A DNA stretch of 6,910 nucleotides from Pseudomonadota bacterium. GTDB taxonomy: Bacteria; Desulfobacterota; JADFVX01. The notes beneath the pieces are model-generated. The model was not told where the DNA came from. It saw only the letters and a program-made list of their open reading frames with translations, and searched no databases. Position numbers and translations under genes: made by a program. Below, in pieces: positions 6,107 to 6,910 of the stretch. How positions within the stretch are numbered: position 1 is the first letter of the stretch; each line of letters starts with the position of its first letter. The DNA is taken from the NCBI GenBank assembly GCA_015222755.1, contig JADFVX010000110.1:1-6910 (forward strand), given 5' to 3'.

Positions 6107-6412
6107 TTAATTAAAATCTCCAAGTGGTCTTGTAAATGTAAAAGAGAATGGTTCTACAACAAGTACCTTGCCCGCTTCTTTCGCATTCCCCCCTAAGGCT
6201 GAAAACGGGAGAGAGACTAGAAACACAGCAGACCCTACTACTGTTGCAACAATTCCTAGTGGCCTTGCCAAAAGAATATCAACAGTCATTTCCAGGCCTT
6301 TACCATTCTCTTCTTGATAGGTGCCTTCTGCCATAGCCGTTGTTGCGAAAGGAATAAGGACCAATGAGGCTATTAGAATAAAAGTCACAGATTGCTTTGA
6401 AATGTTACGCAT
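6107..6412 (-). CDS. Small exported protein of unknown function with one membrane segment
   Basis: This is a 101-residue protein on the minus strand. It begins with a clear signal peptide: MRNISKQS, then a hydrophobic core (VTFILIASLVLIPFA, 9-23), with a likely cut after TTAMA (A28). A polar stretch (29-43) follows. A second hydrophobic segment covers about 51-70, and the C-terminus contains EAGKVLVVEPFSFTFTRPLGDF. The motif RPLG occurs twice (50-53 and 95-98), on either side of the membrane segment. I recall similar small proteins with this ending in other proteobacteria but know no function. The start is ATG at 6412, with AAGGAG (6424-6419) six bases upstream; a TTG at 6442 would add ten lysine-rich residues but lies upstream of that site. 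A TATAAT at 6453-6448 could be its -10 box, without a convincing -35. It converges on guaA and seems to be a single-gene unit. Confidence 0.75.
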   Translation of the reverse strand: MRNISKQSVTFILIASLVLIPFATTAMAEGTYQEENGKGLEMTVDILLARPLGIVATVVGSAVFLVSLPFSALGGNAKEAGKVLVVEPFSFTFTRPLGDFN

Positions 6413-6603
6413 ATATTTCTCCTTTTTCTTTAAATTCTTCAATTTATATTATAATTACAAGCCATTTGTAGCTCTAGAATTTAAGCCTAAGAACTAAATG
6501 TTACTGCCATTTCAAAAAGGCGGGCTCTTCGATTATCCTATCCTCTCCAGCAATAAAAAGGAAGAAACTGATAGGCCTTTTCTCTCTGCCCTACTTATAT
6601 ATG

Positions 6604-6808
6604 TTTCTCCTTACATGAAGTTTACCACATTTTTTTCTCATCGCAAGTTTTTTTGACAACTACGTAAGTGCAATCCACATATATTGGCACTGTTAACAAA
6701 ATTGTACTTTCAGGAATAACTGGTTATTTACGAGGAGTCCTCTAAATAAGTTTGAGGATGGTAAAATAGGGCGTTGTGAGGACTTAGCGATTGAAATGTA
6801 AGGAGAAA
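6604..6808. repeat. Pair of 13-bp inverted repeats 205 bp end to end
   Basis: TTTCTCCTTACAT at 6604-6616 is the exact reverse complement of ATGTAAGGAGAAA at 6796-6808. The second copy ends two bases from the tmRNA 3' end. No target duplication is visible outside the arms, and the enclosed DNA has no gene. It may be a coincidence of a ribosome-site-like word. Confidence 0.3.
6724..6749 (-). terminator. Bulged hairpin downstream of ssrA, possible terminator
   Basis: TTATTTA (6724-6730) pairs with TAAATAA (6743-6749), and GAGG (6732-6735) with CCTC (6739-6742). One C is bulged and the loop is AGT. It lies about 60 nt past the tmRNA 3' end in the direction of ssrA transcription. No T-run follows on either strand, so it is not a standard intrinsic terminator. 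Confidence 0.3.
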
Positions 6809-6810
6809 AT

Positions 6811-6910
6811 TGGTGGAGGCGGCGGGAGTCGAACCCGCGTCCTTGTGCTCTAAGTAGTTGTTTTAAAGGATAAATAATTTGCTAAAAGTGGTCTGAGGAC
6901 GGTCTGAGGA
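6811..6910 (-). ncRNA. ssrA: Transfer-messenger RNA (tmRNA), 3' part only
   Basis: tmRNA rescues stalled ribosomes: it acts as alanyl-tRNA and as a short mRNA encoding a degradation tag, together with SmpB. On the minus strand the gene ends with an encoded CCA (CCACCA, plus positions 6816-6811). Before that lies the T-arm GCGGG-TTCGACT-CCCGC (plus 6838-6822), preceded by GGAC, as in GGACGCGGGTTC of many tmRNAs. The acceptor 3' strand CGCCTCC lacks its partner GGAGGCG within tRNA distance, which rules out an ordinary tRNA and fits a 5' end beyond the window. The tag-coding region and most pseudoknots are also beyond the right edge. Two copies of GGTCTGAGGA (plus 6890-6899 and 6901-6910) lie in the last visible part. 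Confidence 0.88.

Larger units (their letters stand above)
6413..6810. other. AT-rich intergenic region without a credible gene
   Basis: This stretch lies between the small exported protein and ssrA. The only open frame of note is a 52-codon plus-strand ATG frame (6498-6656) with no ribosome site. A 13-bp inverted repeat (6604-6616 and 6796-6808) and a bulged hairpin (6724-6749) are its only structures. A lone TTGACA at 6653-6658 has no good -10 at normal spacing. Confidence 0.6.

Noticed and set aside
6148..6336. 62-codon plus-strand frame opposite the small exported protein
   Set aside because: It lies antisense inside a gene with a clear signal peptide and ribosome site, and has neither itself.
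6498..6656. 52-codon plus-strand ATG frame between the small exported protein and ssrA
   Set aside because: No ribosome site upstream, no recognisable motif, and low-complexity AT-rich sequence; an open frame of this length is expected by chance.
6811..6886. Possible tRNA gene at the right edge
   Set aside because: The T-arm and CCA are tRNA-like, but there is no 5' acceptor strand GGAGGCG, D-arm or anticodon arm at tRNA distance; tmRNA fits better.

Overview
The window is a bacterial chromosomal segment whose core is an iron-homeostasis gene cluster. The organism looks like an anaerobic or microaerobic Gram-negative of the Desulfobacterota/Nitrospirota type. The grounds are the FeoB subtype, the DtxR-type regulator beside feoB, and an intergenic region full of short inverted repeats of the kind scattered through such genomes. 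This placement is an inference; nothing here fixes the genus.

Layout, left to right. Positions 1-240 are the 3' end of a metal (Zn/Mn/Fe-type) ABC transporter substrate-binding protein gene. Positions 241-653 hold no credible gene but contain four unrelated inverted-repeat elements in a row. At 654-682 lies a perfect consensus sigma70 promoter (TTGACA, 17 bp, TATAAT). It is followed at 687-710 by two overlapping palindromes across the expected transcription start. This promoter drives fur (723-1163), feoB (1160-3139, overlapping fur by ATGA) and a DtxR-family regulator with a C-terminal FeoA/SH3 domain (3166-3828). After 75 bp come an Rrf2-family regulator (3904-4371) and guaA (4389-5936), which ends at a strong intrinsic terminator (6007-6042). 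On the minus strand a small secreted or membrane-anchored protein of unknown function lies at 6107-6412. Then comes about 400 bp of AT-rich DNA without a gene, and at the right edge the 3' end of the tmRNA gene ssrA (minus strand, 6811 to beyond the window).

How the genes fit together: FeoB imports Fe2+. Fur and the DtxR-type protein are both iron-responsive regulator families and probably sense the metal that FeoB brings in. There is no separate feoA in the window, so the FeoA-like third domain of the DtxR protein is the only candidate partner seen here. The Rrf2 protein carries three cysteines in the region where IscR binds its Fe-S cluster, so a third iron-linked sensor may follow. guaA (GMP synthase) is a housekeeping gene that appears to be co-transcribed with the Rrf2 gene. 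I found no CRISPR array, insertion sequence, defence system or otherwise clearly new system. The most unusual points are the three stacked metal-linked regulators around one transporter, the cysteine-rich DtxR/FeoA protein, the repeat-packed region upstream of fur, and the palindromes at its promoter.
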